Below, in pieces: positions 28,252-36,427 of a stretch of DNA of 58,163 bases. The number at the start of each line of letters is the position of its first letter. The stretch's first letter is position 1. The position numbers were made by a program, and so were the translations under genes. Source of the DNA: Peptoniphilus obesi ph1 (GTDB lineage: Bacteria > Bacillota > Clostridia > Tissierellales > Peptoniphilaceae). The stretch lies in the NCBI RefSeq assembly GCF_000311865.1, contig NZ_HE978582.1, forward strand, positions 132,917 through 191,079, written 5' to 3'. The notes under the pieces were generated by a model that did no database searches, was not told the DNA's origin, and was given only the letters and a program-made list of their open reading frames with translations.

Positions 28252-29421
28252 TTATAAGCTTAATTTGTAAATTTCTAAAACATCTTTTTCGTCTAGTTCA
28301 ATAAAACCTTTAATTGGCCCACCATGGTTTTCTATACAAGCTTTTGCTAAACCAGCAATGTCTTCTTCCTTAAATCCAACTTCTGATAAAGTTTTTGGAA
28401 TTCCTAAACTTGCAAAGAATTCTGATAATTTATCTATTCCTTCTTTTGCCATTTCAAATTTATCTTCTTTTTCTTCTACTCCAAGAACATTTTTAGCAAA
28501 TTCAGAGATTTTATCTACTGTTTTTTCGCTCAAGCAATATTTTAACCAGTTTGGAGTTAAAATTGCTAGTCCATAACCATGAGTTAGGTCATTGAAGGCT
28601 GATAGTTCGTGTTCCATTGCATGCACTGACCATTCAGTTTTCTTTCCTGCATCAATTAATCCATTTATTGCCCAAGTTCCTGACCACATAAGATTTGCTC
28701 TTGCTTCGTAATTTTCTGGATCTTCATAGGCAATTTTTCCATATTTCATACAAGTTTTTAATAATCCTTCTGCCATCCTGTCGCCTAAATAAACTCCGTC
28801 ATTTAATGAAAAATAGTTTTCCATAGTATGACTCATGATGTCTGCTGTTCCTGCTGCTGTGTGTTTTTTAGGAACTGAATAAGTATATTCTGGATTTAAA
28901 ATAGAGAATTTTGGTAGGGTGAAATGTGCTGCCCAACCTAATTTTTGTTTTGTAGCTTGATTTGTTATTACTGATCCCCTATCCATTTCTGAACCTGTTG
29001 CAGAAAGTGTTAGGATTGTTCCAAGTGGCAAACCTTTTTTAGGTTTAACTTTTCCTGTTACTATGTCCCAAGAGCTAGAATCTTCATAAATTCCTGCACA
29101 AATTAATTTAGAGCAGTCAATAGTTGATCCACCGCCAACTGCTAAAACGAAGTTTAAATCATTTTCTCTAGCAATTTTTATTCCTTCGTCTGCTGATTCA
29201 TATCTAGGATTTGGATCTATGCCTGATAATTCTTTAAAGAAAATATTATTGTCTTCTAGAATTTTAACCACTTGGTCATAAAGTCCAATTCTTTTAATGG
29301 AACCTCCACCGTAGCATAATAAAACCCTATCTCCATATTTAAGTATTTCTTTTGCTAAGTTTTTTAATTGATCTTTACCGAATAAAATCTTTGTTCCAAC
29401 TTCAAAAATAAAATCTTCCAT
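28252..29421 (-). CDS. Iron-containing alcohol dehydrogenase (butanol dehydrogenase type)
   Basis: A 389-residue enzyme of the iron-dependent ADH family. NAD(P) site: VLLCYGGGSIKR and LAVGGGSTIDCSKLI; metal ligands: DIMSHTMENY and HAMEHELSAFNDLTHGYGLA. It reduces short aldehydes to alcohols during fermentation, in the cytoplasm. TLSATGSEMDRGSVIT is close to YqhD/BdhA-type enzymes. GGGGG precedes the ATG. It comes 17 bases after tsaD, so read-through from the tsa operon is likely. Confidence 0.93.
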   Translation of the reverse strand: MEDFIFEVGTKILFGKDQLKNLAKEILKYGDRVLLCYGGGSIKRIGLYDQVVKILEDNNIFFKELSGIDPNPRYESADEGIKIARENDLNFVLAVGGGSTIDCSKLICAGIYEDSSSWDIVTGKVKPKKGLPLGTILTLSATGSEMDRGSVITNQATKQKLGWAAHFTLPKFSILNPEYTYSVPKKHTAAGTADIMSHTMENYFSLNDGVYLGDRMAEGLLKTCMKYGKIAYEDPENYEARANLMWSGTWAINGLIDAGKKTEWSVHAMEHELSAFNDLTHGYGLAILTPNWLKYCLSEKTVDKISEFAKNVLGVEEKEDKFEMAKEGIDKLSEFFASLGIPKTLSEVGFKEEDIAGLAKACIENHGGPIKGFIELDEKDVLEIYKLSL

Positions 29422-29438
29422 CTTATAGCCCCCTTCTT

Positions 29439-30434
29439 TTATAAAGCAAGATTTGGATTTGCATATGTGTTTTTGTCATATTTTCCAGATTTATATAAGT
29501 AATAACCTGCAGATCCAATCATAGCTGCATTATCTGTGCATAGTTTTAAATCTGGATAATATATTTTTACCCCTTCTTTTCTTGCTCTTTCTTCGAGTCT
29601 TTTTCTTAGTCCTGAATTTGCTGAAACTCCTCCAGCAAGAACTAACTTGTCTAAATTTTCTTCTTTTAATAACCTAAATGATTTCTCTTCTAAAACATCT
29701 ATAACTGCATCTTGAAAAGACCTAGCGACATCTTCTACAATAACTTCTCCCCCAACTTGTTCTTGGTGGTGGAGATAATTTATTACTGCTGTTTTCAAGC
29801 CTGAAAATGAAAAATCATAAGAATCTTCTTCTAACATAACTCTAGGAAATTCAATACTTGCTTTTCCTTTTGCTGCTAATTTATCAATAATTGGTCCTCC
29901 AGGATAGGCAAGTCCCATTGATCTTGCAACCTTGTCAAAGGCTTCTCCACAAGCGTCATCTCTTGTTCTTCCTATAAGATCAAAATCTACATAATCATTT
30001 ACTTTGACAAGATAGGTGTGACCTCCCGATACAATTAAAGATATAAAAGGTGCTTCTAATTCTTTATGACTTATATAATTTGCACAAACGTGTCCATATA
30101 TATGGTTTACGCCAATAAATGGTTTGTTTATGCAATAAGCAAATGCTTTTGCTGCTGATAAACCTATTAATAAAGCACCAACAAGTCCTGGTCCTCTTGT
30201 CGCAACAACCAAATCTATATCTGATTTTTTTACACCTGCTTCTTTAAAAGCCTGGTCTAAAACAATATTTATGGCTTCAACGTGTTTTCTAGATGCTATT
30301 TCTGGAACAACTCCCCCAAATTTTTGGTGGGTTTGTATTTGAGATGAAATTATATTTGATAAAACTTCTCTTCCCCCATCCAAAATAGCAACTGATGTTT
30401 CATCGCAAGATGATTCAACTGCCAATACCTTCAT
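29439..30434 (-). CDS. tsaD: tRNA t6A37 threonylcarbamoyltransferase subunit TsaD
   Basis: A 331-residue ASKHA-fold protein that moves the threonylcarbamoyl group onto A37 of ANN-decoding tRNAs. His111 and His115 (HIYGHV) bind the metal; MKVLAVESSCDETSVAI, RGPGLVGALLIGLS and SGGHTYLV make up the nucleotide site. It overlaps rimI by four bases and stands in one operon with tsaB and tsaE, its known partners. Confidence 0.96.
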   Translation of the reverse strand: MKVLAVESSCDETSVAILDGGREVLSNIISSQIQTHQKFGGVVPEIASRKHVEAINIVLDQAFKEAGVKKSDIDLVVATRGPGLVGALLIGLSAAKAFAYCINKPFIGVNHIYGHVCANYISHKELEAPFISLIVSGGHTYLVKVNDYVDFDLIGRTRDDACGEAFDKVARSMGLAYPGGPIIDKLAAKGKASIEFPRVMLEEDSYDFSFSGLKTAVINYLHHQEQVGGEVIVEDVARSFQDAVIDVLEEKSFRLLKEENLDKLVLAGGVSANSGLRKRLEERARKEGVKIYYPDLKLCTDNAAMIGSAGYYLYKSGKYDKNTYANPNLAL

Positions 30435-30853
30435 TTAATCTTCCTCCACATTATTAATGCATCTTCTCCGATTTTATAGTAGTCTTTTCTTTTTCCTTCA
30501 ATGACAAAATCATATTTTTCGTATAACTTTATTGCTCCAATATTTTTTTCGCTAACTTCTAGGCTAGTAGCAAGATTTTCTTCTAGCATTTTATCTATCA
30601 ATAAAGAAGCGTAGGCTTTTCTCCTAGCGAGTTTAGAAACTCCAATCCTATCAAGACTTATCTCATCAATTATATGAGAATAAGCTATATAGGCTAATGC
30701 TTTTTTATCGTCTTTAATAAGAAAAACTTTGCTATTTTCATCTTTGAGCACGGCTTCTATATTAGATTTGGTCCAAGCCTTTTCAAAACATTCTTTTTCT
30801 AAATCACATAGAGAATCTAAGTCTTTTAAGTCCGCCTTTTTTATATTAATCAT
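30431..30853 (-). CDS. rimI: Ribosomal-protein-alanine N-acetyltransferase RimI
   Basis: A 140-residue GNAT acetyltransferase: LCDLEKECFEKAWTKSNIE and acetyl-CoA motif VSKLARRKAYASLLIDKMLE, then VSEKNIGAIKLYEKYDFVIE. RimI acetylates S18 in enterobacteria, but the target in Firmicutes is not certain. The usual R/Q-xx-G-x-G/A loop is RRKAYA, so the first Gly is Lys here. Overlaps tsaB by four bases. Confidence 0.88.
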   Translation of the reverse strand: MINIKKADLKDLDSLCDLEKECFEKAWTKSNIEAVLKDENSKVFLIKDDKKALAYIAYSHIIDEISLDRIGVSKLARRKAYASLLIDKMLEENLATSLEVSEKNIGAIKLYEKYDFVIEGKRKDYYKIGEDALIMWRKIK

Positions 30854-31524
30854 TTTTTCTTTTCTAATTCTCTTTCTGCTTGAGATTTTGTTATATAGTT
30901 TGGCAAAACATTTAATAATTCATCCGGTCCATTTTTTTCATATTCTATCTCAGCAAGCCTTGCTATGTTTGATCCCTTTATTTCGTGGTTGGGTTGAAGA
31001 CTTACATCACATGATTCAGCAAAAAATTCTTTAAACTTTTCACAATCTCTTCCAAGCAATAAGATTTCTTTCCCCTTAACTTGTTCTCTAATCTCTTCAA
31101 GCTGGTCAACCGAATCTTCTTTTATAGTTTCAAGTCCATTATTATTTTTATAAATTCCGTAGTAGCCCCTGTTTCTTCTCGCATCAAGGATTGGAAGAAG
31201 AATTCTATCTCCCCTATAATTTAAAGAAAGAGATTTTAAGGAAGAAACTCCCTTGATTTCTTTGTCTAAAGTTTGGGCAAAAACTCTTGCGACTGTAACT
31301 GCAATTCTTGATCCTGTAAATGATCCAGGACCAATGCCAACTCCTATAAGGTCAATATCTTCTATATTGTATTTTAGTTTTTTAAAAATTTCTGAAACCA
31401 TAGCAACTAATTCTTCAGAACTATTTACTGATTCACTTATTTCAAAACTGGCAAGTTCTTTTCCATCTTTAACTAGTCCCACAGCACTTCTCATGCTTGA
31501 TGTATCAAGTCCTAATGTTAGCAT
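30850..31524 (-). CDS. tsaB: t6A biosynthesis dimerisation partner TsaB
   Basis: A 224-residue member of the TsaB/YeaZ family, an inactive relative of TsaD that pairs with it. LTLGLDTSSMRSAVGLVKDG and IGVGIGPGSFTGSRIAVTVA are diagnostic. Its start shares one base with the end of tsaE, and its end overlaps rimI. Confidence 0.95.
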   Translation of the reverse strand: MLTLGLDTSSMRSAVGLVKDGKELASFEISESVNSSEELVAMVSEIFKKLKYNIEDIDLIGVGIGPGSFTGSRIAVTVARVFAQTLDKEIKGVSSLKSLSLNYRGDRILLPILDARRNRGYYGIYKNNNGLETIKEDSVDQLEEIREQVKGKEILLLGRDCEKFKEFFAESCDVSLQPNHEIKGSNIARLAEIEYEKNGPDELLNVLPNYITKSQAERELEKKK

Positions 31525-31982
31525 TAAATTTCCTCCAAAATTTCAGCTGGTCTATCTCCAAATGCCACAAGCTCTATTTCTCTTTTATCATCGTCTATCT
31601 TTTTTATATTTAACTCAAGATATTGGTCTGGTAAAAATTCTTTTATCCTGTCTGCCCACTCTATTATGCAAACTCCGTCCGAGTAAAAATATTCATCAAA
31701 ACCAAGATATTCTACATCATCAACATTTTCCAATCTGTAAGTATCGAAATGATATAAGTTTAGGTCTGAATAATATTCATTAATTATATTAAAGGTTGGA
31801 GATGTTATATAATCATCAATTCCCATCCCCTTACCAATACTTTTTGTAAGAGTGGTCTTTCCTGCACCAAGATCTCCGTTTAGACAAATTACATCCGATC
31901 CTTTTAATTTAGATCCAAGAGCTAGACCAAATTTTTCAGTTTCTTTTGTATTATTACAAACTATTGTTTTACTATTTTTCAT
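31524..31982 (-). CDS. tsaE: t6A biosynthesis ATPase TsaE
   Basis: A 152-residue P-loop protein; Walker A is GDLGAGKTTLTKSIG, with YITSPTFNIINEY and LYHFDTYRL after it. It drives turnover of the TsaBD complex. The first gene of the tsaE-tsaB-rimI-tsaD set. Family length is normal. Confidence 0.95.
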   Translation of the reverse strand: MKNSKTIVCNNTKETEKFGLALGSKLKGSDVICLNGDLGAGKTTLTKSIGKGMGIDDYITSPTFNIINEYYSDLNLYHFDTYRLENVDDVEYLGFDEYFYSDGVCIIEWADRIKEFLPDQYLELNIKKIDDDKREIELVAFGDRPAEILEEI

Positions 31983-32022
31983 AAATTCTTGGTTTATTTC
32001 CTTTTCTAATATTATTTATTTT

Positions 32023-32034
32023 ATTATAGCATAA
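32023..32034 (-). promoter_or_regulatory. Candidate extended -10 promoter of the tsa operon
   Basis: The minus strand reads TTATGCTATAATAAAA, that is TG-n-TATAAT, 41 bases before the tsaE start. TTGACT lies upstream but only 14 bases away, so recognition would rest on the extended -10. Confidence 0.4.
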
Positions 32035-32066
32035 GTGATTAAAGTCAAATTCTCAGAAAATCTTAA

Positions 32067-32501
32067 TTATTTTAGTAAATTTTTAATTTCATTTTCAGAA
32101 TAGACTTTTATAGAGTTTTCCATGAGCAGCTTGCTAGTTATACCTGGCGATTTTATCAATTTATTTGAAAAACTTCCATCGTATATATAAGAACTTCCGC
32201 AAGATGGAGATTTTTCTTTTAAAAGGGCAAGCTTTATATTTTCTCTTTTACAAATTTCTAATGCTTTTTCTGCTCCCTTGATAAAATAATCGCTGAGATC
32301 TCTTCCATCTTTTGAAAAAACCTTGCCATCTTTTATTTCTGAAGGAGTCCTTGGAGTTGGAAGTCCAGAACTTTCTTCTGGGCAGAAAGAAACAACTTGG
32401 TATTTATTTTTAATTTCTTCTATTTCTTCTATATAATTATTCTTTCCATTGTATTTGCAATTAATTCCTAAAAGACATGCACTAACTAAAATTTTTTCCA
32501 T
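32067..32501 (-). CDS. DUF523 family protein
   Basis: A 144-residue protein with VSACLLGINCKYNGKNN at the start, FCPEESSGLPTPRTPSEI and LLKEKSPSCGSSYIYDGSFS. The conserved cysteines (Cys9, Cys15, and SPSCG) mark the DUF523 (YbbK) family of unknown function. Monocistronic; it ends 38 bases before the tsa promoter. Confidence 0.88.
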   Translation of the reverse strand: MEKILVSACLLGINCKYNGKNNYIEEIEEIKNKYQVVSFCPEESSGLPTPRTPSEIKDGKVFSKDGRDLSDYFIKGAEKALEICKRENIKLALLKEKSPSCGSSYIYDGSFSNKLIKSPGITSKLLMENSIKVYSENEIKNLLK

Positions 32502-32649
32502 AAGACAGCTCCTAAGCTAGATTTTTCTTTATATAAATTATATATCTATTTATATCTTTTTATAGGCTTTTCTTTATTTTAATAATTATCAAATCATGAT
32601 AAACTATAATATAGTTTATAAGCTTAATTAATTTTTTAGAAGGGATATC

Positions 32650-33726
32650 ATGAGAAATAGTAAGTATAATAAAAAAAATCATTACGAAAAGGCTGACCCA
32701 GAAAGCCTTAGACACAAACGGTCTGTAAAAAGACGCAGAGCACAAAGAAGAAAAAAATACAGACGTAGAAGAATAATCGCCTTAGCTGTTCTTCTATTAA
32801 TCATTTTTGGAATCATTAAATTAATTTCTTCGATCTTTAATAAGCCAAAAGATATTTCCCTAGATGGATCTCTTCCTGCTTGGTATGCTGGTCTTATTTA
32901 CCAAGAAAAATATCATGACTACTATAGAAGTCCTAAAAAATATGTAAATGAAAGTGAAAAACTGCTTTCAGTTTATGATAGGGCTAGTGAACTAGTTAAG
33001 GAATTAGTTCCTGGATCAAATCATATAACAACAGCTTCATCCTATGCTTATGATGCTGGACTTATAAGAAAATATATAAGAGGAGAAGCAACTTATGAAG
33101 ATCCTCAAAAACTTGTTTTCTTAACCTTTGATGATGGACCAAACACTAGTATCACTCCTCAAGTTCTTGATGTTTTAAAAGAAAATGATGCTTATGCAAC
33201 TTTCTTTGTAGTTGGTAAAAATCTATCAGAAAAAACCAAGCCAGTTTTAAAAAGAACTTTGATGAATGGTAACTCAATAGCAACTCACTCCTTTACTCAT
33301 GAGTATACAGACCTATATCCTGGAAGAGTTGCTGATCCAGCAAAAATTATCGAAGAATATAAGTTAACTCAAAATAGGTTAGAAAACCTTCTTGGAGAAG
33401 ACTTCAAGTCTAATGTTTGGAGATATCCTGGTGGACACATGTCCTGGGAAAATACTGGAGAATCGGATGATCTTTTAAAAGAAAATGGAGTTGAGTGGAT
33501 AGATTGGAACTGCCTAACAGGAGATGCAGAACCTAGTGGCAGGGGACCAAAATCAGAAGCTGAATTTGTGAAATATCTTGATAAAACTCTTAACAAAAAT
33601 ATCCATACTAATGTTGCAGTCGTTTTAATGCATGATGAACAAACAAAAACTCATACAGTGAACACTTTGCAAGGAGTTATAGATTATTTTAAAGAAAGAG
33701 ATTATAAATTCTGTGTATTGAAATAG
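32650..33726 (+). CDS. Membrane-anchored polysaccharide deacetylase (PgdA-like)
   Basis: A 358-residue NodB-type enzyme. A very basic cytoplasmic part (residues 22-41, RRRAQRRKKYRRRR) precedes one membrane helix (42-63), so the enzyme faces outside. NodB motifs: TFDDGPN with Asp161 and Asp162, THSFTH with His213 and His217, RYPGG with Arg258, and LMHD at the end. Such enzymes remove acetyl groups from peptidoglycan N-acetylglucosamine and give lysozyme resistance. AGAAGGG precedes the ATG; the gene is divergent from DUF523 and ends in its own terminator. Confidence 0.9.
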   Translation: MRNSKYNKKNHYEKADPESLRHKRSVKRRRAQRRKKYRRRRIIALAVLLLIIFGIIKLISSIFNKPKDISLDGSLPAWYAGLIYQEKYHDYYRSPKKYVNESEKLLSVYDRASELVKELVPGSNHITTASSYAYDAGLIRKYIRGEATYEDPQKLVFLTFDDGPNTSITPQVLDVLKENDAYATFFVVGKNLSEKTKPVLKRTLMNGNSIATHSFTHEYTDLYPGRVADPAKIIEEYKLTQNRLENLLGEDFKSNVWRYPGGHMSWENTGESDDLLKENGVEWIDWNCLTGDAEPSGRGPKSEAEFVKYLDKTLNKNIHTNVAVVLMHDEQTKTHTVNTLQGVIDYFKERDYKFCVLK

Positions 33727-33738
33727 TGCTAAAAAATT

Positions 33739-33775
33739 AAGAGCTAAGTTAATTAAGACTTAGCTCTTTTTTATT
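33739..33775 (+). terminator. Terminator of the polysaccharide deacetylase gene
   Basis: AAGAGCTAAG (33739-33748) pairs perfectly with CTTAGCTCTT (33759-33768), then TTTTTAT. It may also serve the convergent gene on the other strand. Confidence 0.8.
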
Positions 33776-33798
33776 TGTCTATTTTCTTTTAATAAATA

Positions 33799-34275
33799 TT
33801 ATTTTTCTCTTACTCTTTTTCCAGAAATATGGTCTATATCTAAAACAAACATAGATACTGCATTTATCCCTTCTTTAATCTCTTCATCAGCTTCTTTCTC
33901 ATTAGGATAATATTTCATAGCAAATTTTTTTATATTTTTTAATATTATATCCCGATCTTCTATTATTTTAGTTTTTCCAAAAATCACAACGCTTGAAACA
34001 CAATAAGACCAAGCATCTTCAGATAAAATCTCATTTCCATAAGTTACAAAACAAGCTTTATTATCATTATTTATACAGTCAATCTTATATCCTTTTTTAC
34101 CACAGTGAAAATATAGCCTATTTTCATCTTCATTATAGTAATAGTTAATTGGGATTGAATATGGATAATTATTTTCTCCGTTAAAAGAAATTACACCTCT
34201 TTTATTTTCAGAAAGTAATTTATAGCAATCCTTGCTTTCTATCTCATTCTTTATTTTCCTTACTTTTCTAAACAT
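33799..34275 (-). CDS. Pyridoxamine 5'-phosphate oxidase-fold flavoprotein (NimA-like)
   Basis: A 158-residue split-barrel protein: LLSENKRGVISFNGENNYPY, SIPINYYYNEDENRLYFHCG and KKGYKIDCINNDNKACFVTY are typical of the Nim-like/PNPOx group that binds FMN or heme. Nim proteins have been linked to 5-nitroimidazole resistance, but most homologues have no known substrate, so resistance should not be assumed. Single gene with AGGTGG-like site before ATG. Confidence 0.85.
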   Translation of the reverse strand: MFRKVRKIKNEIESKDCYKLLSENKRGVISFNGENNYPYSIPINYYYNEDENRLYFHCGKKGYKIDCINNDNKACFVTYGNEILSEDAWSYCVSSVVIFGKTKIIEDRDIILKNIKKFAMKYYPNEKEADEEIKEGINAVSMFVLDIDHISGKRVREK

Positions 34276-34353
34276 AAAACCACCTTAAATACAAATTCAA
34301 AAAATATATTAATTATATTATCATATTTAAATTTATATAAATATTTCTAAATA

Positions 34354-34380
34354 TAAAAAAGCCCATACTGAGATGGGCTT
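34354..34380 (-). terminator. Terminator of the redox operon
   Basis: AGCCCAT and ATGGGCT pair (34360-34379); TTTTTTATAT follows on the minus strand. Confidence 0.8.
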
Positions 34381-34393
34381 TATAAATAAAGTT

Positions 34394-35275
34394 TTATTTA
34401 TTGTCTTCTGCTATTATTTTTTCTATTCTTTGGTTTAGTATGTCAAGTAATTTTTCATTTTCGATTGATCCTGCTATCGGATCTCCAACAACTTCGCCTT
34501 TTCTATTTACTAAAATTGTTGTAGGGAAAACTGATGATTGTAAAAGAGGTTTCCAAGCTTCGCTTGATTGATCAAAGTAGATATTTCTATATTCTACTTT
34601 TTGTTTTTCTAAAATTCCCTTTGCTTCTTTAAGTGAGTCTTCATCGCCATTTATCATATCTGCGTTTACTCCGATGATTTCTCCGCCTCTTTCTTTTAGA
34701 GACTTATTTAATTCATTTAGTTTTGGCATCTCTTCTATGCATGGTAGGCAGCCATTGTTCCAAAAGTTTAATATTGTAACTGCATTATTTTTAAACATGC
34801 TAGAATCTAAATCTTTTCCATCAAAATCTTTTGCAGTAAATTCAGGAAATTTTTCTTTTTTATTTGAATCTTCTTTTGCATCAAGGCTTGCTTCATTTGT
34901 TTCTTTTATCCCTTTAGCTTTTTCTGCTATTTTTTCTTCTAAAACTTTGATTTCTTCAAGGTCTTTTTCTACAAGCCCTATTTCTTTTTCACTTAAATCT
35001 TTTTTAGCTTGTTCAAATGCATTGCTTAAAAACTTGTAGTAGTCAGCTTCTTCTGCATTTGACTTATCTGCATAGGCAAAAACTTTGTCCCAAGCATCTT
35101 TGTTTTTTGCAATTATTTCGCCTTCTTGATCTATTAAGGCATTTATTTCTTGGCTTATTTCTTCATTTGATTTTTCATAAGGTATTACTTCGTTGTTATT
35201 GTTGTTGCTAGCACAAGCTGTCAATCCAAAAACTAAAAGTAAAAGTATAAAAATTTTTCCTATTCTGTTTTTCAT
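34394..35275 (-). CDS. TlpA/ResA-like thioredoxin-fold lipoprotein
   Basis: A 293-residue lipoprotein: signal with lipobox LTAC (Cys21), a helical acidic region (about 30-140) with coiled-coil character, then a thioredoxin-like domain (about 150-293). The active site is NNGCLPCIEEMPKLNE, preceded by TILNFWN, and the cis-Pro region is QSSVFPTTILVN. It should face outside and reduce or oxidise disulfides, with electrons from the membrane ferredoxin encoded just upstream (overlap of four bases). Confidence 0.9.
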   Translation of the reverse strand: MKNRIGKIFILLLLVFGLTACASNNNNNEVIPYEKSNEEISQEINALIDQEGEIIAKNKDAWDKVFAYADKSNAEEADYYKFLSNAFEQAKKDLSEKEIGLVEKDLEEIKVLEEKIAEKAKGIKETNEASLDAKEDSNKKEKFPEFTAKDFDGKDLDSSMFKNNAVTILNFWNNGCLPCIEEMPKLNELNKSLKERGGEIIGVNADMINGDEDSLKEAKGILEKQKVEYRNIYFDQSSEAWKPLLQSSVFPTTILVNRKGEVVGDPIAGSIENEKLLDILNQRIEKIIAEDNK

Positions 35276-36156
35276 ATTTGCTCCTTTATTATTTCTTTTT
35301 CTTTTTTCTTAACTAAATCACAATTATAGCACAAAGCATCTACCGGACAGGAATCTATACACATTCCACACCTAATACACTCTGGACTATTTTGATCTTC
35401 TCTTACATCAATATCCATCTTACAAGCTTTTTTGCACTTGCCGCAAGATATGCACTTGTCCCTATCAAAATTTAAATTTACTAGGGCTATTTTATTAAAT
35501 AATCCATAAATTGCTCCAAGAGGACAAATCCACTTGCAAAATGGTCTGAAGGTAAAGATGCTTAATAAAATTGTAACTAATAAAATCATAAACTTTAGCT
35601 TGAACAATTTTCCAAGTCCTGCTCTTATAGAAGGATTTAAAATTGATAGAGGAATTGCACCTTCTAAAACGCCTTGTGGACATATATATTTGCAAAAATA
35701 TGGATTGCCCATGCCTAAACTGTTGGTTATAAGTAGCGGTAAAGCTATTACCATTACCAATAAGATTATGTATTTTAAATAAGTTAAAATTTTTAGCCTT
35801 GCAGTTGAAAATTTTTTGCTAGGTATCTTGTAAAGAAGCTCTTGAAATAATCCAAAAGGACACATAAATCCACAAATAAATCTTGCTAATGTAACTGAAA
35901 AGAATATTAAAATCCCAACAACATAATAGCTAAATTTAAATTTGGAAGATCCTAAAACTGATTGCAAGGCTCCTATTGGGCAAGATCCTGCAGCTCCAGG
36001 ACAAGAATAACAATTTAAGCCTGGTAGGCAGGCCACCTTGGTCTTGCCAGTATAAATTTGACCAGTTAAAAAGTTTTTTAAATGCAGGTTAGACAAAATA
36101 CTTGCCAGGCCTTGAAGTAAAACTCTTTTAGCTGTTAAAAATTTAGTAAATTTCAT
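35272..36156 (-). CDS. Membrane polyferredoxin (NapH/YccM-like 4Fe-4S protein)
   Basis: A 294-residue membrane protein with about five helices. Two CxxxCP motifs follow helices (CGFMCPFG, CKWICPLG), as in NapH/NosR-type proteins, and CLPGLNCYSCPGAAGSCP lies near the start. At the end are two 4Fe-4S clusters, CISCGKCKKACKM and CIRCGMCIDSCP. It likely carries electrons across the membrane. GGGGA supports the start at 36156 rather than 18 bases upstream. It is preceded by a 46-aa CxxC peptide gene and followed by a TlpA-like lipoprotein. Confidence 0.9.
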   Translation of the reverse strand: MKFTKFLTAKRVLLQGLASILSNLHLKNFLTGQIYTGKTKVACLPGLNCYSCPGAAGSCPIGALQSVLGSSKFKFSYYVVGILIFFSVTLARFICGFMCPFGLFQELLYKIPSKKFSTARLKILTYLKYIILLVMVIALPLLITNSLGMGNPYFCKYICPQGVLEGAIPLSILNPSIRAGLGKLFKLKFMILLVTILLSIFTFRPFCKWICPLGAIYGLFNKIALVNLNFDRDKCISCGKCKKACKMDIDVREDQNSPECIRCGMCIDSCPVDALCYNCDLVKKKEKEIIKEQI

Positions 36157-36157
36157 A

Positions 36158-36298
36158 TCAACCAATCCCCACACATTCTAGACAAATTCTTATGGCCTTT
36201 GATAAAACTACATAGGCTTCCTTCCTATATACACCAAAAGAAATCATAAATATTGATAAGAGAATTAGTGATACTTGCATCTTTCTTTTATTAAACAT
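36158..36298 (-). CDS. CD1871A-family small CxxC membrane peptide
   Basis: A 46-residue peptide: MFNKRKMQVSLILLSIFMI then a short loop and ICLECVGIG at the end. One membrane helix (8-23) is followed by a CLEC motif at 39-42. I recognise this as the small CxxC-containing family named after Clostridioides CD1871A, which stands upstream of a 4Fe-4S membrane protein. GAAGGAG precedes the ATG at 36298; its TGA stop is one base from the ATG of the ferredoxin gene, so they are coupled. Role unknown; perhaps a redox shuttle. Confidence 0.8.
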   Translation of the reverse strand: MFNKRKMQVSLILLSIFMISFGVYRKEAYVVLSKAIRICLECVGIG

Positions 36299-36323
36299 CT
36301 CCTTCACCCCTCTTTACAAATTA

Positions 36324-36329
36324 AGTATA
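36324..36329 (-). promoter_or_regulatory. Candidate -10 of the redox operon
   Basis: TATACT on the minus strand, 26 bases before the peptide start. The -35 position would fall in the left arm of the dyad at 36342-36380. No consensus -35 is seen, as expected of a promoter that needs an activator. Confidence 0.35.
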
Positions 36330-36341
36330 CAATATCTCATA

Positions 36342-36380
36342 TAAAGTTTTTGTTAAGAAATAATATTAACATAAACTTTA
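36342..36380. promoter_or_regulatory. Long dyad operator between redox operon and two-component genes
   Basis: TAAAGTTTTTGTTAA (36342-36356) and TTAACATAAACTTTA (36366-36380) are inverted 15-bp arms with one mismatch and a 9-base centre. It covers the -35 positions of both divergent promoters (TATACT leftward, TATAAT at 36393-36398 rightward). The natural candidate to bind it is the response regulator encoded next to it. Confidence 0.6.
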
Positions 36381-36392
36381 TTTCTATTTTGT

Positions 36393-36398
36393 TATAAT
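36393..36398 (+). promoter_or_regulatory. Candidate -10 of the two-component operon
   Basis: TATAAT stands 30 bases before the response regulator start; the -35 region (about 36370-36375) is poor and lies in the dyad, which suggests autoregulation. Confidence 0.45.
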
Positions 36399-36427
36399 GT
36401 TTTTAAGAAAGTAAAAGAGGTGATTTT

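Noticed and set aside
33799-34275. Nitroimidazole resistance gene
   Set aside because: The fold is Nim-like, but most such proteins have no resistance role; left as a PNPOx-fold flavoprotein.
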